Assembly: GCA_043585095.1 (NCBI GenBank)
Contig: CP121321.1
Span: 2,170,001 to 2,234,000 of the forward strand
Reading direction: 5' to 3'
DNA: 64,000 nucleotides
From: JANQIO01 sp043585095
Lineage (GTDB): Bacteria; Pseudomonadota; Gammaproteobacteria; Pseudomonadales; Halieaceae
Shown: in pieces, positions 8,697-17,811 of the stretch
How positions within the stretch are numbered: the first letter of the stretch is position 1
How the letters are laid out: each line of letters opens with the position of its first letter
The notes under the pieces: generated by a model
Seen by the model: the letters and a program-made list of their open reading frames with translations, nothing else
Told to the model about the DNA's origin: nothing
The model's database searches: none
Translations under genes and position numbers: made by a program

Positions 8697-9179
8697 CTAC
8701 AGCAACGCTCGATCGGCAATCAGCACGCCGTTATTGTCAGCGTACACCCAGTTGCCTGGCTTGATATGTACACCGCCAAAATGCAGCGCGACCTGCTGCT
8801 GCCCCTGGCCGAGCTTGTCAGTCTTCAGTGGAATAGTGCCTAGCGCCTGAACACCCAGGGCTGTGCGGCCTATCTCATCCACGTCTCTTATCACCCCATG
8901 GATGACAAGACCGGTCCAACCTTGCTCCGCGGCACTAGCCGCGAGCATGTCACCCAGCAGAGCACGCCGGCGCGAACCGCCCCCATCGACAACCAGTACA
9001 CGACCCTCTCCAGGCGTGCCTACAAGGGCCTTTACCAGCGAGTTATCCTCGTGGCACTTAACGGTGACCACCTCACCCGAAAAAGCCTGAACGCCTCCAT
9101 AGTTGTTGAGCGCGAGCTCAATGGCCTGGACGCTGTCCGGAAACTGATCGGCGATATCTGGCGTCGGTATCACAGCCAT
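8697..9179 (-). CDS. RraA-family protein (RNase E regulator-like / HMG-type aldolase)
   Basis: 160 residues with the RraA fold motifs GEGRVLVVDGGGSRRRALLGDM and GLVIHGVIRD (near residues 98-107). Members either inhibit RNase E (RraA) or are class II 4-hydroxy-4-methyl-2-oxoglutarate/oxaloacetate aldolases. The gene overlaps the upstream acyl-CoA dehydrogenase gene by 10 bases, a catabolic context. Length and C-terminus match the RraA subgroup. I cannot decide between regulatory and enzymatic roles. Confidence 0.88.
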   Translation of the reverse strand: MAVIPTPDIADQFPDSVQAIELALNNYGGVQAFSGEVVTVKCHEDNSLVKALVGTPGEGRVLVVDGGGSRRRALLGDMLAASAAEQGWTGLVIHGVIRDVDEIGRTALGVQALGTIPLKTDKLGQGQQQVALHFGGVHIKPGNWVYADNNGVLIADRALL

Positions 9180-10930
9180 CCCTCGGCAAAGTCCAACAGG
9201 CTATCGCCATCCGATATCGCTCCCGCATGTCCAGCAGCGCGCGGCAGCACGCTGTCAAAATAGAATCGTGTTGTCGCAATCTTGGCCGTGTAGAAAGGAT
9301 TGTCGCTACCGCTATCCAACTGCTTCTGGGCCACTAGCGCGGACCGCAGTAAATGCCAGCCGCCCATGACATACCCAGTTTGCATCATGTAGTCGAAAGC
9401 TGATGCTAGCGCCGCAGGCCGGTTTTCCTGCCAGTTGGCCAGCACAAACGTGGTGGTTTCTCGCAGCTCGGCCACCGACCCAGCGAGCGCTTTGGCAAGC
9501 GCTGGCAGCGCTGCGGCCTGCGGAAAAGTCGCGGCTTGTGAGACGGTCTCATCAACTTCAGCCAAGAGCGCCTCCATGGCTGCACCTCCATCACGCGCGA
9601 GCTTACGACTCACCAAATCCTGCGCCTGAATGCCGTTAGTCCCCTCATAAATCGATGCAATACGCACGTCCCGAAGATACTGAGCAGCACCGGTCTCCTC
9701 GACATAGCCCATGCCACCGTGCACCTGAACGCCCAGTGACGCGAGATCCTCGCCTACCTCTGTCAGCCACCCTTTCACCACGGGAATCATCAGGTCGAGA
9801 CGCGCTTGCGCTGCGCTATCCTGCTGGTGGTGTGCGATGTCCATAGTGACCGCTTCGCTGTATGCAAACGCGCGCATAGCTTCGTTACAGGCCCGCATCG
9901 TCAATAGCATGCGCTTTACATCGGGATGCTGAACAATCGGCATACTGCCCTGAACACGATCGCGAGCGTAGGAAACGGCCTGCTGATAGGCGCCTTCTCC
10001 GATACTCAGCCCCTGCAGGCCGATTTTCAGCCGCGCTTCATTCATCATTGTAAACATGCAGCGTAGGCCTTCGTTCTCTTTGCCCACCAGATACCCTATC
10101 GCGCCGTCGTTATCACCGAAGGCCATAACGCAGGTCGGACTGCCATGAATGCCCAGCTTGTGTTCTGTTGATACCGGGTAGACATCGTTGCGATCGCCCA
10201 GACTGCCATCGTCATTAATGAGAAACTTAGGTACCACAAACAACGAGATACCCTTGCTGCCCTCCGGCGCGTCCGGCAGCTTGGCAAGAACCAAATGCAC
10301 GATGTTGTCAGTCGCGTCATGGTCACCCCAGGTAATGTAAATCTTCTGTCCGAAGATCCGATAATGGTCTCCCTCCGGGACTGCACGGGTTTTCATCACG
10401 CCCAGATCTGAACCCGCCCCTGACTCGGTCAGATTCATGGTACCTGTCCATTCACCTGTGTAGATCTTCTCCAGATAAGTCGCTTTCTGCGTATCACTGG
10501 CGTGCGCGCTGAGCGCCATGGCAGCGCCGATTGACAACACGGGGCAGAGAGCCAGCGACATATCTGCACTGTTCCACATTTCGCATGCAGCGGTGGTATA
10601 GATCTCGGGCAAACCCTGCCCGCCGTATTCTTCAGGCGCTGAAATTCCCAGCCAACCACCCGCGCCAAGCTGCTGTAGTGCATCTGCATACCCCGGCGTG
10701 ATAGATACTTTGCCGTCGGCACAGCGTGCGCCATCGGTGTCGCCTTTGCGGCGCAGGGGGCCCCACACGTCTCCACACAGTCGCGCGGATTCGTCCAGAA
10801 GCGCGGTTGTAAGATCAGCTCCGACACCTTTGTCTGCAAACGCCGTCATAGCGCCCAGGCGGGTTCCCGCTTCACAGAGTTCATCGATAACAAATTGCAT
10901 GTCTTCGACGGGGGCACGATAGGTATTCAT
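9170..10930 (-). CDS. Acyl-CoA dehydrogenase, long (about 590 aa) FadE/DmdC-like type
   Basis: 586 residues: N-terminal extension, the FAD-binding acyl-CoA dehydrogenase core (MNLTESGAGSDLG near 165-177, WGDHDATDNIVH), the catalytic-Glu region YEGTNGIQAQDL, and an extra C-terminal domain. This architecture is shared by some medium/long-chain dehydrogenases and by the 3-methylmercaptopropionyl-CoA dehydrogenase DmdC; sequence alone does not separate them. It introduces the alpha,beta double bond in an acyl-CoA, passing electrons to ETF. First gene of a two-gene unit with the RraA-like gene; divergent from a LysR regulator. Confidence 0.9.
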   Translation of the reverse strand: MNTYRAPVEDMQFVIDELCEAGTRLGAMTAFADKGVGADLTTALLDESARLCGDVWGPLRRKGDTDGARCADGKVSITPGYADALQQLGAGGWLGISAPEEYGGQGLPEIYTTAACEMWNSADMSLALCPVLSIGAAMALSAHASDTQKATYLEKIYTGEWTGTMNLTESGAGSDLGVMKTRAVPEGDHYRIFGQKIYITWGDHDATDNIVHLVLAKLPDAPEGSKGISLFVVPKFLINDDGSLGDRNDVYPVSTEHKLGIHGSPTCVMAFGDNDGAIGYLVGKENEGLRCMFTMMNEARLKIGLQGLSIGEGAYQQAVSYARDRVQGSMPIVQHPDVKRMLLTMRACNEAMRAFAYSEAVTMDIAHHQQDSAAQARLDLMIPVVKGWLTEVGEDLASLGVQVHGGMGYVEETGAAQYLRDVRIASIYEGTNGIQAQDLVSRKLARDGGAAMEALLAEVDETVSQAATFPQAAALPALAKALAGSVAELRETTTFVLANWQENRPAALASAFDYMMQTGYVMGGWHLLRSALVAQKQLDSGSDNPFYTAKIATTRFYFDSVLPRAAGHAGAISDGDSLLDFAEGWL

Positions 10931-11160
10931 TCAGCTTCCTTTTTTGGCTTCTGCTCTATGTCTGTTCTTGGCTTCTAGTCTTGAGCTATGCGTAGACGTA
11001 TCGCTCAGAGGTTTAGCTCAGACCAGTGCCAACTCATCCAGGGTCGTAACCAGCGTGTCAGAGAATAGTCACCGAGGGATAATTCTATAAGTGTAGTGAC
11101 ACCAGCCAAAGATTGCCGGTCTCCCGACCCTCTGGAGATTATCCCGGCCCCGTGATAATT

Positions 11161-11189
11161 TGCCAAATTGATAGCTATCATCTTTGGCA
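11161..11189. promoter_or_regulatory. Candidate LysR operator: nested dyad
   Basis: A perfect 12-bp palindrome, TGATAGCTATCA (11169-11180), is flanked by the inverted pair TGCCAAA (11161-11167) and TTTGGCA (11183-11189). The site is just upstream of the regulator start and between it and the divergent dehydrogenase gene, the usual place for a LysR autoregulatory box. Its position also argues against the TTG at 11168 as the start codon. Confidence 0.6.
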
Positions 11190-11197
11190 TTCAACCC

Positions 11198-12145
11198 GTG
11201 AATATACAACGTGTCGATCTGAATCTCCTTGTCTACCTTGACGTCCTGCTGCGCGAGCGCAATGTGACGCAGGCGGCCGCTCAGTTAAACCTCAGTCAGC
11301 CGGCTATGAGTAACGGTTTGCGTCGCTTGCGCGAGGCGTTCAACGATCCCCTACTGGTGCGCACCAGCGACGGCATGACACCCACTGAGCGTGCGCTGGA
11401 ATTGGAACCGTTAGTGCGAGACATCCTCAGCAACGTCGACAAGGCCTTGCAGCCCACGACCGACTTTAGCCCGGCCGACGCGACGCGAACTTTTCGCATC
11501 ATGGCCAGCGATTACGCTGAAAGTACGCTGCTGCCAGCGCTACTGGCGAAGCTACGCAAGCAGGCCCCCGGGATCAGTCTGGATATCATGACACCCAGTG
11601 ATGTGAGCTTTTTGGATGTCGAGCGAGGCAAAGTCGATCTTGTCATCAACCGCTTTGATTCAATGCCGCAATCGTTTCATCAAAACACCGTATGGACCGA
11701 CAGTTTTTCGTGTCTGCTCAGCGCCGACAATCCGCTGCTTGAGAACTTCAACCTGGACAGCTATTTGGAGGCACAGCATGTATGGGTCAGCAAGACCGGC
11801 ATGGGCGTGGGCGTAGGCGTCAATCCTGAGGACGTGCAACGGCTGGGCTGGGTGGATGCCGCCATCGCCAAGCTGGGCAAAAAGCGTCATATCACCGTGT
11901 TTACACGGCACTATCAGGCCGCCATGATCCTGGCAGAGCAAAACGATCTGGTTGTGACGCTGCCCACCCTGGCAGCTCAACTACAGCACAACAATCCTCG
12001 TCTGGTGATCAAGGAGCCGCCTTTAGATATCCCTCCGCTAGAGCTGAAGCTCGCCTGGAGCCCTTTACTGCAACACAATCCGGCAAATCGCTGGTTGCGG
12101 CAATTAATCGTAGAGACGGGCCGCGAAGTCACCGGACAGACCTGA
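11198..12145 (+). CDS. LysR-family transcriptional regulator
   Basis: 315 residues from GTG 11198 (reading VNIQRVDLNLLVYLDVLL), the standard start pattern of the family; a TTG 10 codons earlier falls inside the dyad operator and is less likely. The winged helix-turn-helix occupies about residues 20-60 (VTQAAAQLNLSQPAMSNGLRRLRE) and the periplasmic-binding-like effector domain follows from about 90. NodD/LinR-like members of this subgroup respond to aromatic or acyl ligands. Candidate targets are the divergent acyl-CoA dehydrogenase/RraA pair and, less likely, the downstream malate synthase gene. Confidence 0.9.
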   Translation: MNIQRVDLNLLVYLDVLLRERNVTQAAAQLNLSQPAMSNGLRRLREAFNDPLLVRTSDGMTPTERALELEPLVRDILSNVDKALQPTTDFSPADATRTFRIMASDYAESTLLPALLAKLRKQAPGISLDIMTPSDVSFLDVERGKVDLVINRFDSMPQSFHQNTVWTDSFSCLLSADNPLLENFNLDSYLEAQHVWVSKTGMGVGVGVNPEDVQRLGWVDAAIAKLGKKRHITVFTRHYQAAMILAEQNDLVVTLPTLAAQLQHNNPRLVIKEPPLDIPPLELKLAWSPLLQHNPANRWLRQLIVETGREVTGQT

Positions 12146-12320
12146 TCCACGGCCGCCCTTGCGGGCTATCCTGTGTGCCGGCTCTAGCTGGCGAGGGCGC
12201 TAGATCCATCAACCACCAGGCTATTCACGCTCTGTATGCCGACGATAAAATGTATTGATTTGATAAATGTCGGCCGTTCATTACACTTCCCGCTTTCTAT
12301 AAACCGCGCGGGTAAACCCT

Positions 12321-14483
12321 ATGACAGACCGTATCCATGTTGCTGGACTGCAGGTCGCAGCAGAACTGCACACCTTGCTTACCGAAGAGATTCTGCCGGG
12401 AACGGGCTTAACGGCCGACGCATTTTGGTCCGGTCTGGCCGGCATCCTTCATGACCTGAGCCCCCGCAATCGGGAACTGCTGCAGGAGCGGGACCGAATT
12501 CAGGCTGCCATTGACGGGTGGCACCGGGATAACCCGGGCCCCCAGTTCGATCGCAGGGCCTACCACGCATTTCTCACTTCACTGGGCTATTTACAGCCAG
12601 AACCAGCGGATTTCAGCGTCTCCACTGACAACGTCGATGAGGAGGTCGCCGAGATTGCAGGCCCTCAGCTGGTCGTGCCGGTGATGAATGCTCGCTACGC
12701 CCTGAACGCCGCGAACGCGCGCTGGGGCAGCCTTTACGATGCGCTATACGGCACAGACGTGATATCTGAAGAGGATGGGGGAGAGCGCAGCGGCGGTTAC
12801 AATCCGGTGCGCGGCAACCGCGTAATAGAGTGGGCGCGCGCGCTGCTGGATGATGCCGCACCGCTAGTCAGCGGCAGCCACCGCGATGCGACGGTCTATG
12901 CCATTCAGGACCAAAAGCTAGTCGTGCGCCTGCAGAACGGCGAAACGACAGGTCTGGCCGAAGCAGAAAAACTGCGCGGTTATCTGGGCACCCCTGAGGC
13001 GCCTACCTCAGTCCTTTTGCGCAATAATGGTCTGCATATCGAGATTCAAATCGATCACCAGCACCCTGTAGGCAGCACTGATCCTGCCGGCATTAAAGAT
13101 CTGGTGCTGGAGTCTGCCGTCTCCACCATCCAGGACTGTGAAGACTCAGTTGCCGCTGTGGATGCGGAAGATAAAACCCTGGTCTACCGCAACTGGTTAG
13201 GCCTGATGACAGGCGAACTGACTGAAAAAGTTGAAAAAGCCGGCAACACGCTCGAACGACGCCTCAATCCAGATCGAGAGTTTATCGGCCTCGATGGTGG
13301 CACGCTGTCCCTGCACGGCCGCAGCCTGTTGTTTGTCCGCAACGTGGGTCACCTGATGACCACGGATGCGGTGCTGGACGCTGACGGAAATGAGGTGCCA
13401 GAAGGCATTCTTGACGGCGTGTTTACCAGTGCGATCGCTCTACACGACCTCAATGGCAATGGCCCCGGAAACTCCCGCCGAGGTAGCGTTTACATCGTGA
13501 AGCCAAAAATGCACGGACCGGATGAAGTCGCTTTCACTTGCGAGCTGTTCGACCGCATTGAAGCGATGCTGGGTATGGCTGCCAATACTTTAAAGCTCGG
13601 CATCATGGACGAGGAGCGGCGCACCACCGTCAACTTGAAGGCCTGCATCAAGGTGGCAGCAGAACGAGTAGCCTTTATTAATACAGGGTTTCTGGATCGC
13701 ACGGGGGATGAAATTCACACCAGCATGGAAGCCGGGCCGATGATTGCCAAGGGCGACATGAAAAGCCAGCCCTGGATCAAGGCCTACGAGGATTGGAACG
13801 TTGATACAGGTCTGCGCTGTGGACTCCAGGGCCACGCCCAGATTGGCAAAGGCATGTGGGCCATGCCGGACCTGATGAACGCTATGATGGAGCAGAAGAT
13901 TGGCCACCCATTGGCAGGAGCCAACACTGCCTGGGTGCCCTCGCCTACCGCTGCAACGCTTCATGCCACGCACTACCATCGCGTCAACGTGCGCGAGCAG
14001 CAGCACAAAATTGGCAAGCGTCAGCACGCGGGGCTGGAAGACATTCTTACCGTGCCGGTCGCTGCCTGCGACCTTGGCCCGGAGGCAATTCAGCGGGAAT
14101 TGGACAACAACGCCCAGGGCATCCTCGGCTACGTGGTGCGCTGGATTGATCAAGGGGTCGGCTGTTCCAAAGTGCCCGACATCAACGATATTGGTCTCAT
14201 GGAGGATCGCGCCACCCTGCGGATTTCAAGTCAGCACATCGCCAACTGGTTGCGTCACGACGTGTGCAGCGAAGCGCAGGTGATGGAAACAATGAAACGC
14301 ATGGCAGTCGTGGTGGATGGTCAGAACGCCGACGATCCCGCTTATACGGCGATGGCAACTGACTTCGACAGCAGCATAGCGTTTCAGGCCGCGTGTGATT
14401 TGGTTTTCAAAGGCTGCGAGCAACCAAGCGGTTACACAGAACCGGTGCTGCATGCCCGGAGACGTGAAGCGAAGGCCAGATAA
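12321..14483 (+). CDS. glcB: Malate synthase G
   Basis: 720 residues, the length of the monomeric G isoform rather than the about 530-residue A form. It condenses glyoxylate with acetyl-CoA to malate in the cytoplasm. Diagnostic stretches are LVLESAVSTIQDCEDSVAAVDAED's region near residue 265, NSRRGSVYIVKPKMHGP, LKLGIMDEERRT and GMWAMPDLM. The gene is monocistronic, 175 bases after the LysR gene; no isocitrate lyase is present in the window. A GC-rich tandem array begins 15 bases after its stop. Confidence 0.97.
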   Translation: MTDRIHVAGLQVAAELHTLLTEEILPGTGLTADAFWSGLAGILHDLSPRNRELLQERDRIQAAIDGWHRDNPGPQFDRRAYHAFLTSLGYLQPEPADFSVSTDNVDEEVAEIAGPQLVVPVMNARYALNAANARWGSLYDALYGTDVISEEDGGERSGGYNPVRGNRVIEWARALLDDAAPLVSGSHRDATVYAIQDQKLVVRLQNGETTGLAEAEKLRGYLGTPEAPTSVLLRNNGLHIEIQIDHQHPVGSTDPAGIKDLVLESAVSTIQDCEDSVAAVDAEDKTLVYRNWLGLMTGELTEKVEKAGNTLERRLNPDREFIGLDGGTLSLHGRSLLFVRNVGHLMTTDAVLDADGNEVPEGILDGVFTSAIALHDLNGNGPGNSRRGSVYIVKPKMHGPDEVAFTCELFDRIEAMLGMAANTLKLGIMDEERRTTVNLKACIKVAAERVAFINTGFLDRTGDEIHTSMEAGPMIAKGDMKSQPWIKAYEDWNVDTGLRCGLQGHAQIGKGMWAMPDLMNAMMEQKIGHPLAGANTAWVPSPTAATLHATHYHRVNVREQQHKIGKRQHAGLEDILTVPVAACDLGPEAIQRELDNNAQGILGYVVRWIDQGVGCSKVPDINDIGLMEDRATLRISSQHIANWLRHDVCSEAQVMETMKRMAVVVDGQNADDPAYTAMATDFDSSIAFQAACDLVFKGCEQPSGYTEPVLHARRREAKAR

Positions 14484-14497
14484 CGAGCAGGATATGC

Positions 14498-14604
14498 CGC
14501 CCTACCTGGGCGGCCCCACCTCAGCGGCCCTACCTGGGCGGCCCTACCTGAGCGGCCCCACCTCAGCGGCCCTACCTGGGCGGCCCTACCTGAGCGGCCC
14601 TACC
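14498..14604. repeat. 14-bp tandem array with 42-bp higher-order period
   Basis: Seven full units plus a partial one based on GGCCCTACCTGGGC. Variants occur in the order CTACCTGGGC, CCACCTCAGC, CTACCTGGGC, CTACCTGAGC, CCACCTCAGC, CTACCTGGGC, CTACCTGAGC, so a 42-bp block (14512-14553) is repeated exactly at 14554-14595. The main unit can fold GCCC-TACCT-GGGC. It lies 3' of malate synthase and 5' of the glycosyltransferase gene. Confidence 0.9.
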
Positions 14605-14690
14605 AAACCCGCTAGAGAGACGCTGGCACCGGACCTCTGTTATCGTACCGTGAATGCTTCGGGTGCCAACGTTTGTCTAAACGAATCTAT

Positions 14691-15776
14691 ATGTCTGCCA
14701 CGTCATACCCTCGGTCGGAGGAGGACTGGCAGGGCGTTTTTATCCGCAATATTGCCAACGCAGTCGCTGAAGAAAATGCGCTGTCATTATGGGCACCGGA
14801 TGGACCCCGCCGCAGTGGGATACGCTACGCCTGCACCGACTCTGACCGCGTTTGGCTGAACGCACTGGCCAATGCAGGGGGCATAGCACATTTACTCGGC
14901 AAGAATCCGCTGCGTGCGGCTGCGGCCGGCAGTTCTTTGCTGTTTAGACTGCGCAAAGCCTATCGCCGAGCCGCAGCCGACACCGATATCTTTCATATCA
15001 ACTGGCTACAAAATGCGCTGCCCTTGATCGGGCTTGACCATCCCGCGGTCATTACGGTGCTAGGCACCGACTTCAAGTTACTAAAGCTGCCCGGCATGCG
15101 CACCGCCTTGCGAACCGTGCTGCGTCAACGCCGCGCCGTGCTCGCGCCCAACGCGGACTGGATGTGCGCAAAACTCAACGCAGAGTTTGGTGATTTAGCG
15201 TCAGTGGTCACGGTACCGTTTGGTACCGATGAGCAGTGGTATCAAGTGGAGCGCGCGCCGTCAGCGCCCCACAAATGGATTGCCGTACTGCGCGTAACGC
15301 CAGATAAGATTGGCCCCCTATTCGACTGGGGAGCGTCGCTGTTTTCATCCGGTGACCGAGAACTCCACTTGATTGGTCCCAATCAGGGCGAAATGGTTAT
15401 TCCAGACTGGGTTCACTTCCATGGGCCCGCCAGTCCTGAAGTTCTGGCGGCTGAGTGGTTTCCAAAGGCAGCCGGGCTGCTTACGCTGAGCCAGCACAGC
15501 GAAGGACGTCCCCAGGTGATCCTGGAAGCGATGGCAGCCGGATTACCGGTGTTGGCCTCGGACATTCCTGCCCACGAGGATTTTCTGACCAATGGGAAGA
15601 CAGGCCGCCTCGTCGGCAACCCTGCTGATTTTGCCGATGCGCTCAGCGCTATCGAAGACTCGGCGGCACAGTTACACTTCTCTGCGCGCTGCAGAGACTT
15701 CGCAATACAGAACTACGGAACGTGGCAAGACTGCGCAGCGCGCTACCACAGTATTTATGAGAGCCTGTCGTCATGA
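14691..15776 (+). CDS. Glycosyltransferase, family 4-like
   Basis: 361 residues from ATG 14691 (a TTG at 14673 is an alternative). The C-terminal half has the GT-B/GT4 donor-site pattern EGRPQVILEAMAAGLPVLASD around residues 268-288, with the EX7E-type glutamates; the N-terminal half is a divergent acceptor domain (HINWLQNALPLIG). It would transfer a nucleotide-activated sugar to a glycan acceptor in the cytoplasm. It overlaps the next gene by 4 bases (ATGA), forming a three-gene unit with an epimerase and a GT2. Product unknown. Confidence 0.85.
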   Translation: MSATSYPRSEEDWQGVFIRNIANAVAEENALSLWAPDGPRRSGIRYACTDSDRVWLNALANAGGIAHLLGKNPLRAAAAGSSLLFRLRKAYRRAAADTDIFHINWLQNALPLIGLDHPAVITVLGTDFKLLKLPGMRTALRTVLRQRRAVLAPNADWMCAKLNAEFGDLASVVTVPFGTDEQWYQVERAPSAPHKWIAVLRVTPDKIGPLFDWGASLFSSGDRELHLIGPNQGEMVIPDWVHFHGPASPEVLAAEWFPKAAGLLTLSQHSEGRPQVILEAMAAGLPVLASDIPAHEDFLTNGKTGRLVGNPADFADALSAIEDSAAQLHFSARCRDFAIQNYGTWQDCAARYHSIYESLSS

Positions 15777-16717
15777 AATCAGTCATCCTGGGTGGCAGCG
15801 GCTTTATGGGCCGACGTCTGGCAGAGCACTTATGCCTTAAAGGGCATGAATTGGTGACCATCAGCCGCTCGCCGATGGCGCAATTAGGCGACAAGCATCA
15901 GCACCGGGACGTGACGCTGGACGATCGTCGTGCCCTGGATCAGTTGATGGCTGACACAGACTTTGTGTTCCACCTCGCCAGCGATACCACCCCTGGCAGC
16001 TCTCGCTTACAGCCCTCACTGGAGGTAAGCAATAACCTGTTACCGCTTGCCGGATTGCTGGACTGCCTGCAGAACCACAGCAGCCCCGTGCTGGTATATG
16101 TTTCGTCTGGGGGCGCCATCTATGCGGCTTCTAAAGCGCAGGATGATGCCTCTGGGGAGCTAACTAAACTCGTTGAAAACAGTGCTACCGCGCCGCCCTC
16201 CTATTACGGGGCCGGCAAACTCGCAGCGGAGGCTATGGTGCAAACCTACTGCCACCAGGCTACTCGCCCCGCCATAATCCTGCGGCCAGCCAACGTCTAC
16301 GGACCGGGGCAAAATCCCAAGAGCCAGTTCGGCATCATACCGACTCTTTGCCGGTGCCTTCTGGAGCAGCGCCCATTTACCCTATGGGGTGATGGCGCCG
16401 CGGTTCGTGACTTTGTTTACATTGATGATTTTTTGTCACTCTGCGAGCGCGTTATTGAGACCTCTTGGTCGGAGAACACCGCAGAGATATTCAACGTTGG
16501 AACTGGTCAAGGCTGCTCTATAGCAACCCTCTGCGAGCTCCTACAATCCGCCTCAGGGCGTTCACTTGATATTGATTACCAGCCGCCACGCGGCGTGGAC
16601 AGCGGTCACGTTGTATTGGACAGCAGCCGCGCTCACGACCTATTAAAGTGGTCCGCCGCAACGTCGCTGCAGAGTGGGCTGGAAAAAACCTGGGCGTGGC
16701 ACCTGCAGCAAGCGTGA
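15773..16717 (+). CDS. NAD-dependent sugar epimerase/dehydratase
   Basis: 314 residues, extended SDR. The Rossmann motif GGSGFMGRRLAEHL is at residues 7-20, and the catalytic YYGAGKLAAE (YxxxK) follows near residue 145; RPANVYGPGQNP is typical of UDP/dTDP-sugar 4-epimerases and dehydratases. It would convert a nucleotide sugar for the flanking glycosyltransferases. Start overlaps the GT4 stop; the stop is 2 bases from the next start. Exact sugar unknown. Confidence 0.88.
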   Translation: MKSVILGGSGFMGRRLAEHLCLKGHELVTISRSPMAQLGDKHQHRDVTLDDRRALDQLMADTDFVFHLASDTTPGSSRLQPSLEVSNNLLPLAGLLDCLQNHSSPVLVYVSSGGAIYAASKAQDDASGELTKLVENSATAPPSYYGAGKLAAEAMVQTYCHQATRPAIILRPANVYGPGQNPKSQFGIIPTLCRCLLEQRPFTLWGDGAAVRDFVYIDDFLSLCERVIETSWSENTAEIFNVGTGQGCSIATLCELLQSASGRSLDIDYQPPRGVDSGHVVLDSSRAHDLLKWSAATSLQSGLEKTWAWHLQQA

Positions 16718-16719
16718 TA

Positions 16720-17745
16720 ATGTCGACGTCAGAATCAGAGTCGCCAACCTTAAGCGTTTGCATCGCAAACTATCAGGGCAGCGCCGTCATCAGCCGCTGT
16801 CTGCGAAGTGTATTTGAGCAAGTCTGTGGCTTTGATGTCGAAGTCATTGTTCACGATGATGGTTCCAGCGATTCATCAGCTGATATGGTCGCGCGAGATT
16901 TTCCAGACGCGGTGTTACTGCGCTCGGAACAAAATATTGGTTTTTGTGCCAGCAACAATCGCATGGCCGACGCAGCCACCGGCGAATATCTATTGCTGCT
17001 CAACAATGACACTCGCCTGCATCCAGACAGTCTCGCGCAGCTCATTAGCTGTGCGAAGTCTGATGACCATACGGGCATCTGGAGCCTGCCGCAGTACGAT
17101 ATGGAGAGCGGCGAGCTATTGGACCGCGGGATGCAGCTGGACGTATTCGCCAACCCCATACCCGTGCTGAACCCGTCAGAGGAAGTGGCAACCGTTATGG
17201 GGAGCTGCCTGCTGATCAAACGAAGCCTCTGGCAGCGGCTGGGCGGCTTCCCCGGGTGGTTTGGCTCCATGGCCGAGGATATGTATCTCTGCTGCGCGTG
17301 CCGCCTTATGGGGCTTGCCGTCCGCGTCACGACCACCGGCGGCTACGACCACGTGGTAGGTCACAGCTTTGGCGGCGGCAAGGTTAGCTCCAACCGCCTG
17401 AACACCTCGTTCAAGCGTCGGCGCCTAAGCGAGCTAAATAAAAATCGTGTGATTGCGACCTGCTTTCCAGCGCCCTACCACTTCCTGGCGATATTGCTAC
17501 AGGTTCCCTTGCTGCTAGCTGAAGGCTGCGTGATGAGTTTTGCATCGCGCTCTATACGGCCTATCAGCGAAATTTACTGGCCGAGTATACGAGGTATCCT
17601 CGCCGATCTGCCCAGGTTGCGCCAACAACGCCGTAACAACATGGCCAGGCGAGCCACCTCTTCTTCGAAGTTCATGCGACCCATTCGCCTGCGTCACCAC
17701 AAGCTGTCGCTGCTGCTGCGCCACGGCCTGCCGCGCGTATCCTGA
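16720..17745 (+). CDS. Glycosyltransferase family 2
   Basis: 341 residues from ATG 16720, directly after the epimerase stop; longer starts would overlap that gene by 70 bases. The GT-A fold shows VIVHDDGSSDSS and a LLLLNNDTRLHPD segment holding the metal-binding acidic motif, like rhamnosyltransferases. An amphipathic/hydrophobic stretch near residue 255 (LAILLQVPLLLAEG) suggests membrane association, and the tail is very basic. Last gene of the plus-strand glycan unit. Acceptor and sugar unknown. Confidence 0.87.
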   Translation: MSTSESESPTLSVCIANYQGSAVISRCLRSVFEQVCGFDVEVIVHDDGSSDSSADMVARDFPDAVLLRSEQNIGFCASNNRMADAATGEYLLLLNNDTRLHPDSLAQLISCAKSDDHTGIWSLPQYDMESGELLDRGMQLDVFANPIPVLNPSEEVATVMGSCLLIKRSLWQRLGGFPGWFGSMAEDMYLCCACRLMGLAVRVTTTGGYDHVVGHSFGGGKVSSNRLNTSFKRRRLSELNKNRVIATCFPAPYHFLAILLQVPLLLAEGCVMSFASRSIRPISEIYWPSIRGILADLPRLRQQRRNNMARRATSSSKFMRPIRLRHHKLSLLLRHGLPRVS

Positions 17746-17811
17746 AGCCCGGTCGATCGTCTATTTCCGCATTAACGCCCGCGAATCAATAGGCAGCAAA
17801 CCTGATCGTGC

